From assembly GCA_027475525.1 (NCBI GenBank), contig JAMWFC010000091.1, positions 833,621 through 897,620 of the forward strand: DNA of 64,000 nucleotides, given 5' to 3'. This stretch comes from Macrolepiota albuminosa. Its lineage: Eukaryota; Basidiomycota; Agaricomycetes; Agaricales; Agaricaceae. This document shows positions 23,661 to 35,379 of the stretch, one piece after another. A program made the position numbers and the translations under genes. Under the pieces are notes generated by a model. It did no database searches, was not told where the DNA came from, and saw only the letters and a program-made list of their open reading frames with translations. Every line of letters begins with the position of its first letter. Position 1 is the stretch's first letter.

Positions 23661-26600
23661 TCGTTCTAGCTCATAACCAATGGTTACAGATTTCTCTGCA
23701 ATGAATTCCTGAAGGGCTTGCAGGAGCCTTTCAATTTGAATCAAGCGCAGATTGCGCTCTATCATTGTTAATGGTGAGACATTACCCATGATCATAGATG
23801 GGAAGGAGATTTCAAAATCTTCTGGAACAACTACATTCATTGGTCCAAGGTTATCTACTGGCAGTACCAGCAGATCTGCTGGTTGTCCACCTTCCACCAT
23901 TTCATTGTCGTCAAAGGCTCTGAGAACTTCATCCAGTTCCAGGGAAGCAGTCTGCCTTCCACTAGCAATAAACCCACTCCTGACCTGAGAAGCAGCAAGT
24001 ACATTGAGTCGAACTCTTAATAGTTCTCTTTCCACCTCGACCTTTTGCCAATTATCATTGCTTGCATGCCGATTCAAATGGCAAACCTGGTCTTGAATTG
24101 CAATTCTGAGCTTCCAATTAGTGAGATAGATTGGGCTATCAGCAATATACCTTACTGCTGCTTCTCAATGTCAAGGGCAAGTTGAATCCAGAAGGAATGG
24201 ATAGTTGAGTGGTTTTCACTGTCTGCTGCCATTCGGTCTTCACTTGTATTATTGAAGGTCATTGTACGAGCTTTGAGAATATTCATTGCTTTATAGTTTT
24301 CTTCCTCTCTGAGCCTTTCTGCCTTAGCTATTTCAGCTTTCCAACTTGTTAGTAAATTCGTTGATATTCTGACAGATCGCTTAGTGAAATATTGAATGGC
24401 TGCATCTCTCATCTCAACAGCAGTTCTGTACTTTCAACATAGGAATGGAATTATGTCAAGCAGCTTCTTCCAGTTTGAGTCACACATGTGATCATCAAGA
24501 ATTTCTGTCCAATGTGCCAAAATAGCCATACGGGCCATCTGTGAGACTTCATTTAGTGTAGACCAGAGACTTTCAATTATCTCTCTAGCCAAATGACTGG
24601 CCCTGGGAATGAAGGATGGGGCAAAGCAGAAAAAACAATCCTCCTTATGCCCATGGACATGAAGAAGTTCTATTGCAAAGTCCACAAGTAGATTATCCAG
24701 CAGGACTTCTCTGGCCTTGGCAAGCCGTTCAGAAAATTTGACACATCATTGGCATGCTATGTCATATACCAGTAGAAGATGCTGAATCTCATCCATGTTG
24801 GTTGTCTTAACTGCCCATGTGATAGAAAAGTCTGTGTAAACCTGGCCTTCACTATGGGTCAAGTTTCTTACACTATTAGGAGCAAAGCAGCCATGCTGTG
24901 TACATGCTGTTGCAACAATACCAGTAATGTTGCATGACTTGTTCATCATCAGGGCCTTTTCAATAGCTTTGAATGTGTTTTCACAAGCAGCTCCCTAGAT
25001 AAACGGAGGTCCAGTAAACGGCTAATAGACAGGATTGAATTGATGAACGGATGGCAGACAGGTAGAGTTAAAGAATTTCACTCACTGTTGGCTGCTCCTT
25101 TGCACGCTTGAGATATTGGATGAGCTTATCCTTCCTGGCCATCGTACCACCGCCTTCTGAATGCCATACATTATGAGCAGAATTAGAATATTGGACGTGA
25201 TTTGCCTTAAAGTTGCCGTCCATTATTAAAGAACGATTGAACTTCCACTGACAAAATCTTCTTCCCAGTTGGATGGAAGATTGACTCCTGGTTGAGGACA
25301 AGTTGAACAGAATATTGCAAGTTCACCACAGTCTGGTGCCATAGGGTGCCTCAATTCATCATGGCCAAATCCTGCCCACTTCAACTTCTTCAACCACTAC
25401 CATGAATGAGAAATTTGTCATAGCTCATGATAAAGGTTATCCACCTCACCAGAAGATGCAATTAGGGAAGTTATTCTTGCAATTTTCTGCTAGTACTGGT
25501 AGGCAGATGCTTTGCACTCTAGATTTATCAGATGGAAGTTATTCAGCATAGCTGTTGTAAAATATGTTTGTGTCCGATTAAATGTACTGGAGACCAGCTG
25601 CAAGCAGATGGTATCCTCCACCAAGACATCCATCTCAGAATACTCACATGAAATGACAGTGATGTAGTGTACTCCAGTTGTGTGAACAATTTGTTGTATT
25701 GGATTCCCAAAGCAACCATATCTGTCCATACAGAACCTGTTCGTAGCTGGCCGATCTTCTGGACTATCTTCTATTGGCACATTATTCTCTGGTTCCTGTT
25801 GCTCTTCCTCTTCCATGATTTGATCAAGGCTGGCATCCTGAAGTCTGCTCAGGAAATCTGAAGTTATGGATGAATGTGCTGCCAGATGTCCCAGGTCGCT
25901 ATTTGCTGATGAAAGTTCAACATCCAGTTGATATTTGAATCATAGAAACTCTTGCTCCTGAATGTTCTTTTTCTGCTTGTAGTCCTTAAGAGCCCTGACT
26001 CTGACCTTCTCTTGATGACAGTTTGCATGCAATGAATTGTGTTGGATATAGAAATACCCTCCAGTATCTGATATATTTATTGATTGGAAATACCTACTAT
26101 TCCATACTTCAGATTGGTGAAACAGGCTGGAGTCATGCGTGCAGCAGAAACATCTGTGACAAAATATTCTTGACCCAATGCAATCACGGCATCGCCATTG
26201 TGCAAGGTAATGATCAGGACAAGCAAAGCAATCAGTAATGTCATCCATTGATTCACAACCAAGCAATCTATTGAGCAACTGTAGAACATAGTTGATGAAG
26301 TCATTAAGATAATCTGTCTGTGTCTATGTATAAACTTGAATAATTCACTCTTAATAATAGCATACATTCAGATCACCTTTACATGCCTTATGGATATGGG
26401 CATTGTATCATCTACATCATCTACCATTGGATTATTGTCCAAGTATGCAAAATTATCATCATCTGGAAATGCTACAGGTGGTGCACCAGTTACAATGGGA
26501 ATAGAACCTAGTAGTAGCCGTTGTGTTATGAGGACTAGCAATCCTTGTATGTTCTGAATGAGTTGTGTTCTTTCTTTAGCAAATAGGATGAGGTCTCTTT

Positions 26601-26727
26601 GCCTGATGACTGTTGTTTTTGGTCGCTTGCATTTCTTCAGAGAGTTCAGGTTCATGATCAAATATCTATGGCCAGGACCTAGCCATTGTACTGGAGATCT
26701 AATGAGACCGCTCATCAATATTAGCAA
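23613..26727 (-). pseudogene. KDZ-type DDE transposase, decayed
   Basis: The minus-strand reading runs from about 26727 to 23613, near the usual 1000-residue KDZ length. The N-terminal part ends with DDDNFAYLDNNPMVDD (about 26450). A CxC2-like Cys/His cluster (CFACP, RCRDC, FCHRCF, HQSEVW) lies at 26230-26080. The first catalytic Asp is in IMDGNFKANH at about 25221. The hallmark LVYDIACQ lies at about 24770-24750, followed by LHVHGHKEDCFF and NWKKLLDIIPF. The C-terminal helical part reaches 23613. Motifs are well kept, but many stops and frame changes separate them. KDZ transposases move large basidiomycete DNA transposons. No terminal repeats were identified. Confidence 0.82.
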
Positions 26728-26929
26728 TATGCCCCAATTTGGACAGGCCAGATACCAGCAGACAGCAGACCCTATCTGTTGATGACAAACAGATTCTGTT
26801 TGTTATCAATAGACACTGAACGGAAATGTATATTTTATCATGTGATCCTTCAGTTGAGAACTGTGTAGTTGCAGAAAATTATATTGTCTACAAACATGTC
26901 TGCCCTCCTGCAACTGCCTGAACCAATAT

Positions 26930-27820
26930 TTTCACTAAAGAAAAAATGAGTGGAACCAATATTTACAGCAGAAGAAAGATCTATCTTTGAACCATACAAA
27001 GAACTCTACCACTCCTCAACTACTCCTCAAGCTCAGACTGCTATCTTAAAGAATAAAATCCTAATAGATATCTTCAACTACTGAGCCACTAAGGAGACAG
27101 AGCCAAAGACAGGAGAAGAGTAGGCAGAGAGAATCAAAGTAGGTACAGCAACTCATTGCAAAGAACTAAACATCATTTGTTTGAATAGAAGATTGTCCAG
27201 TATATCAAGAATTGCTGACATCCTTATTACCAGCATAAAGATCCAAAGGTGCTCCTAAAAACTTCATTGCAAGATGTTGTCTGGCAGACAATGGCAAAAG
27301 AGATAAACGAGGAGATCCAGAACTTGTTGAGGGGTAAGGATCACAATATCTCAGGATTGGATACATTTGCACAATATAATGTGGCTGTCAAAAATGTTAT
27401 GCATCAACTCACACTGCAGGAGGAAAGTTGTTTATGGAAGATGGCAGCAGAATGGAGCAAAAAAGAAAATCTACCAGAAATTCAGTGCAAGTTGGTACTC
27501 CTTCCATCTCTCTTCTTTAGAATTGGTGATGGACCAGACAAATCTCCTGTTGCTGGCCTATAACCTATCTAGTCTTCTCATGCTGGTGCCATCAATGGAC
27601 CAGCCTCAGTTGACAGATCAGGTCATTCTTTACCCCCACTTGGTTCTTTCCTCCTTCTGCTCCTCTGAGACCATTTCTTTGCAGCGTTTTTTGATTGCCT
27701 GGTCATATCCTCATCAGAAAGCTTGCTCTGCAGTAGCAGGATAACTTTGTTGATGAAACTTCTCCTGGCATCAAGGAGGAGTTTCTTGTCATCCTTGACC
27801 TGCCTAATCATTAACTACAT
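26930..27820 (+). pseudogene. Relic of an unnamed fungal ORF
   Basis: One frame reads FTAEERSIFEPYKELY and ILIDIFNYW-like text at about 26955-27085. Another, open at 27249-27563, reads TFAQYNVAVKNVMHQLTLQ and MAAEWSKKE. The layout resembles a hypothetical protein type common in basidiomycete genomes, but I cannot name it. Stops at the expected Trp positions and frame changes show decay. It lies back to back with the KDZ relic, so it could belong to the same transposon. That is inference. Confidence 0.35.
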
Positions 27821-28150
27821 ATTAGTCTACAGGATGACTATTAGTGCATGTCTATTAGGCAGGAGTGCTTGCATCTTACCAGGTCCTTCTGCTGTGCTTT
27901 GAGTTGATGCAGGTCTCCTCTGAGAGCAAGGTATAATACTCAAACATCTGTGTTAATGACCCGTTGATGGAGTTCTTCATTAGACATAGCAGATGAAGGA
28001 TTAAAGAAACGGACGAGAACTTTACATGAAGCAAGTTCTGAAAATAGATATCATGTGACTCTGTTTAAATTACAAAAGAAGTTTGATTTATTGCTTGACA
28101 AACCTTACTTTGTTTATCTTACAGTTTAGTAAATAACAATTAGCTAAGCA
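27821..28150. other. No gene seen
   Basis: AT-rich spacer between the unnamed relic and the first SINE-like unit. Confidence 0.4.
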
Positions 28151-28465
28151 GGTCAAAAATTCCAGACAGTTTGATATCAATGTACTAGTGGGAATCGAAC
28201 CCACCTACTGCAAGACACAATGAATACCAATAGATAATATTCCACTAGACCATCAATGCTTACTGTATACTGCTATGGTCTAAATAAACATCAGTCTAAT
28301 ATTCTGTGTGTGGTCAAAAATTCTTGGCAGTTTGATGTCAATGCACTAGAGAGAGTTGAACCCACCTACTGCAAGATACCATCAATACCAATTGGAAATA
28401 TTCCACTACACCACAGATGCTTACTGTGTAATGCTATAGTGTAAATCAATATCAGTCTAATATTC
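28151..28465 (-). repeat. Two tandem tRNA-derived SINE-like units
   Basis: On the minus strand, 28259-28182 reads GATGGTCTAGTGGAATATT, an A box, then GGTTCGATTCCC, a perfect B box, about 50 bases later. A second unit at 28419-28340 has GGTGTAGTGGAATATT and GGTTCAACTC. Both are embedded in a repeat of about 161 bp that starts GGTCAAAAATTC at 28151 and 28312. The boxes point to an RNA polymerase III promoter from a tRNA. The body does not fold as a normal tRNA and lacks a clean acceptor stem, so these are not tRNA genes. Confidence 0.6.
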
Positions 28466-28640
28466 CGCTACACCCCATGGTTTTCCTTTTTCCTGTATAC
28501 TTCTATGAGTGTAAATAAATATCAGTCTAATATTGTCAATTCAATACAGATGCACCAGTTGCAGTAAATTCTCTATCTGTTCAAATTCTGTATGGGTCCA
28601 TTTGTGCACTATATGAACACTGTCCTGACTTGTAGTAAAT

Positions 28641-28718
28641 GCCTGTGGTACAATAGAATATTGATAAATTAATATTTCATATTGTGTACAAGAGGTGGGT
28701 TCAACTCCTGCTAGTTCA
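28641..28718 (+). repeat. tRNA-derived SINE-like unit
   Basis: Plus strand: CTGTGGTACAATAGAATATT, a degenerate A box, then GTGGGTTCAACTCCTGC, a B box, 45 bases later. Similar in layout to the units at 28182-28419 but in the opposite direction. Confidence 0.5.
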
Positions 28719-29109
28719 CATTATATAATAGCAGCAGGCTGCTGACATCTGCTAGCATCATGAATTTGATCCATTCAAAATTCCAGAGATTTCTGCAGTG
28801 GCATAAGATGGACAAATTTGTGCATGTGTTCATTCCAATGCATGTGACAAGTTGATAATACACTGTGGCTAGCTACCTTTGTGCTGGTCTTTGTAAAAAA
28901 GATAGCCAGCCCTGGTGTATCATCACTTGTCACATACACTGGAATGATCACATGCGCAAACTCCTCTAACCTATCCCGCTTTAGTAATTTCTAGAGTTTT
29001 GGTCAGATCAACTACCACAAATGCTTATTACAGGTCAGTATGATGTACATATAGAGCAAAAATGCACTCATATAAAAACACACCATTAGACCCCATTAAA
29101 GTGAAGTAG

Positions 29110-29267
29110 GGGGAGTAGAACCCACTGCTGTACACAATATTGAATATCAATAAATGAATATTCCACTGAACCACTGGGACTGGTTGCACTAGTAGAACCC
29201 ACCGCTGTACACAATATTGAATATCAATAAATGAATATTCCACTGAACCACTGGGACTGGTTGCACT
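29110..29267 (-). repeat. SINE-like unit duplicated with period 77 (site 4)
   Basis: On the minus strand CCCAGTGGTTCAGTGGAATA (A box) and GGGTTCTACTC (B box) mark a tRNA-like head. 29114-29190 recurs at 29191-29267 with one mismatch (T at 29125 against C at 29202). The period of 77 matches the other duplications, so the second head may be an assembly effect rather than a real second SINE. Confidence 0.6.
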
Positions 29268-29880
29268 GCTGACATTAGGTACTGTCTGCTGGCATGCCAG
29301 CAGACAGTGGACACTCACACACCCTCTTTCTCCTCAGTGCCATCCTCTCCACTCCCCACACTACCTCACATACTACTCCTATTCACCACATGCATCCCGC
29401 TTCCCTCCTCCCCTCTGACCTGACATCTGCTAACATATCAGCGAACACCACACTCCTCCTCTTTTCCCTTCCTCCTCTTTCTCCCCATCTCTATCCCTCT
29501 TCTGCCACCCCCACTCTCTCTGAGATGTCACCCCATGTAGCAGACGCCCACACACTCCGTTTCCTTCTCTCCCACCCTGATGCTGGGCAATGCCAGACGA
29601 TGCTGGGAGTTGCCAACAGATACCAGCAGATATCTGGCAGATGCCAATGGATGTACAACAGATACCAGCAAGTCACAATGGCTGCTGATGAACTCTGATG
29701 GATGCCAGCTGATGGCCAGCTGATGGCTGCTGATGCCAACGCCTCTTTCAAGCCACAAAAACTCTTTTGGGAGGTATGCCACCCTCCTTCTACCTCAAAA
29801 AATCTATACAGAGACCTGCGAAAACATAGGTGAGCGTCTATTTATTGTGTTATCCAACCTTTGAATCTATCTGTTAGTAA
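29268..29880. other. Low-complexity CAGCAGAT-rich stretch
   Basis: C/T-rich sequence (29310-29530) then dense variants of CAGCAGATG and GCTGATGG (29580-29740). The open frames seen on both strands, 29294-29698 and 29491-29751, come from this simple composition. Confidence 0.5.
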
Positions 29881-29881
29881 C

Positions 29882-29994
29882 GGACCTGTGGTGCAATGGT
29901 TAAATGTGTGTTCCATTGCTGGAGGCTTCCTCAAGGCTGGGGGTTTGATTCCTCTCCATGGGCATGAAGAGATCAGAGTTGTCTTTTTTTTTTT
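29882..29994 (+). repeat. tRNA-derived SINE-like head followed by T tract
   Basis: GTGGTGCAATGGTTAAATG (A box) at about 29888 and GGGGGTTTGATTCCTCTCC (B box) at about 29939 are spaced like a tRNA with a long variable arm. A run of 11 or more T follows at about 29983-29994, a pol III terminator or SINE tail. This is the clearest SINE-like head in the window. Confidence 0.6.
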
Positions 29995-30639
29995 GGTCCA
30001 ACCAGCCCTGTGGACCTGCGTAGGCCTCTGCAGATGTCTGCTGGTGCCCTGCGCAGGCCTGCATGGGCCCGCATAAGTTTAAGTCTGTCGACATACATCT
30101 GCATGAATGTCTGCTGGTGGCTTGCATAGGCCTGCATAGATCTGCAGGGCCCTTTTGTGGATGTATGCTGATGTTGGGGGTGGAAAAAGGAGGGAAGGGG
30201 AGGCATGCAGCCTCAAGTTATTGTGGGGAGGAAGGGAGAGGGGAGGGAAGTGGAGAATCTCGAGGAGGGTTTATTCATGCCATGACATCCACCAATGGAG
30301 GAGGTTTTCACTTGTGGGCTAATGCCTGCTGGCAGCTGCTGACACACATTGACATCTGCTAGTGTCCACTAGCATCTGCTAGGCCTGTGTGTGCATGTAT
30401 ATGCTTGCCTTTTATTGATCTACTAGACCATGTTATATAGCACATTGTGACACATCCATGGCTCTGTATTCTATGGCACTGTGGACACTGCTCCGCTTCA
30501 GTGTAGCAGACTCTGCTGGACACATATGGTATGGCACAAAGCAAGCTTCCATACAATGTATGACACGTACCATTGTGATGCCCTACTCTGCCTCCTAAAC
30601 TATTGAGCCTCAGAACTATCAGTACTACTTGCAACTAAG
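29995..30639. other. Low-complexity TGCATAGGCCTGCA-rich spacer
   Basis: 30000-30170 is built from variants of CTGCATAGGCCTGCATG and TGTCTGCTGGTG. The remainder is non-coding. No gene supported. Confidence 0.45.
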
Positions 30640-31224
30640 TACTACAATGTAGCTGCCTACTGAGGAGTGTTCAAGTTTGTCAGGCAGGCTCTGGAAAATA
30701 TTGTGTGCATGCATGCATAATGCTATCATTGAGATGCAGGTCTTTCAGGCAAAAAATGACAATCATCATCAGCAGAGGGATCTGTCTATATCAGTAGGTG
30801 TGTTGATGTACTTATCAATACATAACTTGAGGCTTTCTAAGAGATAGGCAAGTAAACTCTGCCCAAAGTGGATAGGCCCATACCACATACTTGATGTGGA
30901 GTTTAATACCTCCAACTATATGTTGGAGCTGCTGCAAGCACTACAGAAACAATGTATTCTTCCAAAGTTCCATGTGTTGCTACTGCAACTATATGATGTG
31001 TCTGACAATGTGTTGTTCCCCAACAGGGTAACTCCAGGCCCCTATGACTTTGGGTAAGGAATGATAACAAATGGTTCATTGAGTGCATCATCAGATACCA
31101 ATGGACTGAGCATAATATGCTCAAATTTGAGGTATGATAGTCTCTAGGAGATACTACATAGGAGCCATACTCCCATTGCACTAAGTTGGCAGCACTTGAA
31201 GTGCCCAAATCAGTTAAATAAGCA

Positions 31225-31378
31225 TACCAGCACTTAATTTGATCAGCAGTGCTGATTGTGGCTTAGCTGAGTTGGTCAGCAAGTATGGCTGAGACATATC
31301 TTACCAGCACTTAATTTGATCAGCAGTGCTGATTGTGGCTTAGCTGAGTTGGTCAGCAAGTATGGCTGAGACATATCT
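31225..31378. repeat. Exact 77-bp tandem duplication (site 5)
   Basis: 31225-31301 recurs exactly at 31302-31378, between the integrase end and ORF X. The homologous place in the first CHR2 copy (about 11333-11410) is single. Confidence 0.9.
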
Positions 31379-31413
31379 TTAAATTTAAAATTTCTTTTTT
31401 CTCTTTTTCAACT

Positions 31414-34400
31414 ATGGACAGCTTACCCATGGAACAGGATAACCAGCAGCAGCAGCAGTTGTTTGAGTTTTTGCTGTCAGGCATACCATTGGCTGAAAGG
31501 AGAGGCAGATAGTTTCTCTACAGACCTAAAATGTGCCTTAGTAGGGACAATCACAATAGTCTGTAGGCTTCTCACAGCAGCAGCAACAATCAGTGGCAGG
31601 CTACCTACCGCAGCAGCCAGTGATCAGTGGCTATTAGCTACAACAACTCATGCAGGATAGCCTTTTGCCTTAAAACATACCCACCAGCAGTTTTTCACTG
31701 TAACAAATAGCAGCAGGTGCTTATACACTGCATCATGCTGGAGGCCAATTCCAGCAAGTATCATACAGAGGACTATTCAGCCTTCAAGTAATGCTAGAAT
31801 GGGGGCAAACCCTAGTAATGGTAAGAGAAACAATGTGACCACTGCCCCTGCCTCTGTTTGTAACCTCAACACATCATCCTGCTATGGCTAGTGTGCTGGG
31901 AATGATGTTATACTTCCTGGCTCAAATGGGAGCTTGAGGCACAATGCCCCAATACAGTGCCTTATACAAGGCACCCACTAAGGGAGGCAAATTGGCCTTC
32001 TAGCCAGCTACAATGCTGGCTGAAAGCCCAGAAGGATGCAGATCATCTCTCATGCAAACAATGACAGCTGCTGAAAGTTCAGAAACTTTCAGTACAGAAA
32101 CATGTAGCAAGTTTCTGGCCAAAGCACTAATGGAGAGCCTGGCCAGCTCTCCTTGTTACAGCAGCTGGAAATGCCACACCAACCTGAGCACAGCTTGGAA
32201 GAAGAGTTGTGTCAATGATATGACAAAGAAAAAGCATGAGCTGCAGAGCCCACTCACAACTAAGACTTTGTCCTGGCATCCCTCCTCCAGAGACTAGGAG
32301 ATAATGAGTACAATATACCTATAGACTCATTGTTCCTCCATGATGTGGAGGCAGTTGTCCTCATCAGTCAGATGATAGATGACATGGATCATATGTATGC
32401 ACAGTGCAAAACTGATCTTCTTGCTCTGTCAGCTGTGCATAAGCAGCAATCAACATCTCTGAGTTGGAACACTGACTCTAGCAAAAAGGCACATTAGCAA
32501 GGAGTAGAAGACACACTCTCCTGCTTGACTTGATCAAGCATTTCTGCTCCTAGCTAGAAAGCCAGCCTAGGACAGGACATCCTCCTCTATGATGATGTCC
32601 CTGTCTCAGCTGCTCTCTGGCTGATCCAGCACCTCATCAGCAATGCATCTAAGGTCACATCTTTGTGACCACTATCCATAGTATCTACCATGTATTCTGA
32701 GGAGCAGAGTTCCTGGAGCATCAGTGCATGCCCCATTGAGACTAAGGCCTCCAACCCTGAAAAAATTGTCAGAGTAAGATGCTGGAGGGGCACACCTAAT
32801 TAATGTGAGGTTCTTTAAAGACACTCTGAAAGAGGCCCCCAATGCTAATGTTCTCTTCTTGCCTGCCATATTGGTGGAGGGCCTCCCAGCTCAGTATCCT
32901 CATTTTATGTAGGTGATAGACCCATATTCAGAGAGTTCTGTTCTGAAGAGGCTGTCATCACTGCCTTCCAATGATGAGTGGTATGAGGAGCCTGAAGAGG
33001 CTTATATAGAATCTCCTGTGCTGCACAAGACTGCAGCACAATATATAGTGCATAAACGGTGCAATAGTAATTAACAGGCCAAGATGGACCATCATGTGCA
33101 AAAGAGTGCAAAGTGAGGAGCTGCCTTCTTCAAAGAAGAAACTGGGCACATCTCTGATGTACTCAGTGTTGTGATCTATCAAGATCACACTATCAAGTGC
33201 CAGAACTCATTCTTTGGTGCAGGGCTGGGTCCCCAATTCTCACTGACCAACACTATCTTTGTCAGGCAGGAAGCCCATGCAGCCAGGGCCTTTGAGGCTG
33301 ATAAACCAAGCAACACTGCATAGGCATCCTACAACAGCAAGGTGTATCAAGTTGCACCTCAGGAATTCTCCTATAACTCTTGAGAGCTTTGCCAGCTCCA
33401 TATACTAGTTAACAATCAGTTTATACTGATTTATCAGCATCAAGCAGGATTTCTCCTGCTCAATGAATTCAAATAGGTGACTCTCAATTGCCACCCTATT
33501 ATTCAGAATAGAATAATGTCTCAATTAATAGAAGAAGTCCAATATAAGACTATCTCTATATCCTTTGCAAGTGCAGAGGAGCAGGAGCAAGTCCTACATA
33601 TGATTGTTCTCTTGTAAATTTATTGCCGCAAGAAAAAGGGAGAATTGCCTTCATGGGCATGACTCCCTCCAATCCAAAGCAGCTATTTGCTTTGGACTTT
33701 CTAGGCTCCTATGCTCTGCTCTATGGATGTTCTAGAATACCCAATATGTAGACTGGTCTGGCCATAGACCATGCCATGTGCAGCCTATTTGGGTTTGCAC
33801 TTGTTCACACTATTTGTGCTGGCTGCCTCTCCAAGTCCACAGTGCCCATAATAGGCACCTGGCATATGTGTTTGCACAGCCAGTCTTCTACAAAGAGGCC
33901 ATCACTGACTACAAAGTGGTTACAAGACAGCCCTTTGTGCCCTTCCAATCCTGAGACCCAAATTTCAAGTCTCAGCCTGTTGACATCTCAGAGGAATCTT
34001 CCTCTGTTTTCACCATCTTGGATATGTTACATGTTCTTATTCACAATCAGATTCTGGTCAGCTGGGCTAACCATGTCTATGCATATGGAGTTACTTTTTT
34101 GGCCTACATATTCTTTGCTAACCACTAGCTGCAGCAAGAAGCCATGGCAATTGATGATGAGAGGCTCCAATGCCTTGATCAGTATGAGACTCACCTGTCT
34201 ACTGCTGAGTAGAATGGGTGGCGAGAGGCTACTATTAGCAATTGTCAATGTCTGCAGCAGCAGTAGCAGCAGAATAATTGTTATATTTTTGATGACACAT
34301 TCTAAAATGGAATGTATCTCCTTATTGGGCAAGATTTTCATGCCCATGAACTATGGATGTGCCACTATGCATCTGATGATAAGGCTTTTTCTAAGCCTGA

Positions 34401-34430
34401 TGAACCTATGATAGATCACACTGTTGACCT
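31414..34430 (+). pseudogene. ORF X of CHR2, second copy, broken
   Basis: It starts ATGGACAGC at 31414 with a Gln run and FEF, like 11461. It aligns through the middle section (about 32290-32530, equivalent to 12430-12680) and the aromatic C-terminal domain (33640-34400). A 211-codon frame at 33776-34411 is out of register with the homologous frame. Stops are frequent and CpG is nearly absent. Comparing the two copies is the best route to the original protein, but its function is unknown to me. Confidence 0.55.
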
Positions 34431-34666
34431 CACTCTCATACTGTCTCTGCTATGAGAGTATGATGATTTCCTGCCTCAGGTAGGACTATTGGGCACCTCT
34501 CACAAGCCTGCACTTAAGAATGAACTTCTCAACCATGACATGGACAATGTGACTGCTGATCTATTCTGAAAGCCCAGAGACTCTCTCATAGCCTCTGTTT
34601 CTAACTTACTGATAGCCTGACCATTGTAGTACTTTGAGACTGTAACTTGGGTCTGATTGGGAGATG

Positions 34667-34916
34667 TGTTAGCATAGCGTGCTAGGTGGCCACAGCTACC
34701 TAGCTACCTAGCTACCTAGCTTATAGTTAGTATGAGCATCAATTATATTATATTTATTATAATTTAATTTAATTATTATATTATATATAAATAAATAATT
34801 AGTTGCTGCTTATTAAGCAGCTTAATTTTTTTTAAACTACATAGTCAACAGACCAGACTGGTCTGATTCTGTATAATATGAACATCTAAGCTTTCACAAT
34901 TTGCAACTTCATTACA
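34667..34916 (+). repeat. CHR2 3' LTR, second copy
   Basis: It begins TGTTAGCATAG after GATTGGGAGATG and ends CATTACA. 250 bp. The hairpin GCTGCTTA/TAAGCAGC is at 34805-34821 and CAGACC/GGTCTG at about 34850-34866. A short CTAC repeat (34700-34722) is private to this copy. Confidence 0.7.
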
Positions 34917-34984
34917 ATGATTTAAAACACACCTCTCAACAGGCAACAACCTAGTTTTCTGATAACAACATCTTGTGATATCCT

Positions 34985-35212
34985 AGTCTGCCCAATTTCC
35001 TAATCTCAACCTCATTGAACACCTTTCTGGGTTTAATCAAGTGCAAACTTTTGGAGTATGAGGTACCCTCTAAAGAAGTGTATGAGTTGTAGGAAAAAGT
35101 AGTCAAGAAGTGGAATGAAATACCACTAGAGGTATGTCAAAGCCTCATAAAGAGCATGCCTAGAAGGATCAAAGCAGTTATAAAGACAAATGGAGGCCAT
35201 ACCAAGTACTAG
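34985..35212 (+). pseudogene. Tc1/mariner transposase C-terminal remnant
   Basis: One frame gives AQFPNLNLIEHLSG, matching the region with the third catalytic acidic residue (NPIEHLW in the family). After a one-base shift it gives WNEIPLEVCQSLIKSMPRR and ends NGGHTKY-stop at 35212, the classic Tc1 C-terminus. Only the last quarter of the transposase is present, and it abuts the CHR2 LTR region. Confidence 0.75.
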
Positions 35213-35379
35213 ATATAAAAATTAGAGTAAATAAGAATAGGTTAAAAAACTGCCCCAATAATTGAATATTTTGTTTGATTTATTAATCAGCAGGGTTTTG
35301 TTCAAATCACATGATTCATACATCATTATAAAGCCAGGATGCAGTTATATCTCATATGATTTTTTTTTCATTTTTTTGC
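35213..35379. other. Spacer, no gene seen
   Basis: AT-rich sequence between the Tc1 remnant and the CACTA-like relic. Confidence 0.4.

Larger units (their letters stand above)
30640..34916 (+). mobile_element. CHR2 3' half: integrase end, ORF X, LTR
   Basis: The integrase C-terminus (30655-30775, reading FVRQALENI-like text) is followed by the chromodomain-like tail (31050-31225), ORF X and an LTR at 34667-34916. The order is the same as 10740-15059, which supports ORF X being part of the element. The copy is almost free of CpG and more decayed than the first. The 5' half is missing. Confidence 0.75.

Noticed and set aside
28182..28259. Functional tRNA gene
   Set aside because: A and B boxes match, but no proper acceptor stem or anticodon arm can be drawn, and diverged neighbours suggest a SINE family.
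29294..30362. Several open frames on both strands
   Set aside because: They come from CAGCAGATG-like and TGCATAGGCC-like low-complexity sequence.
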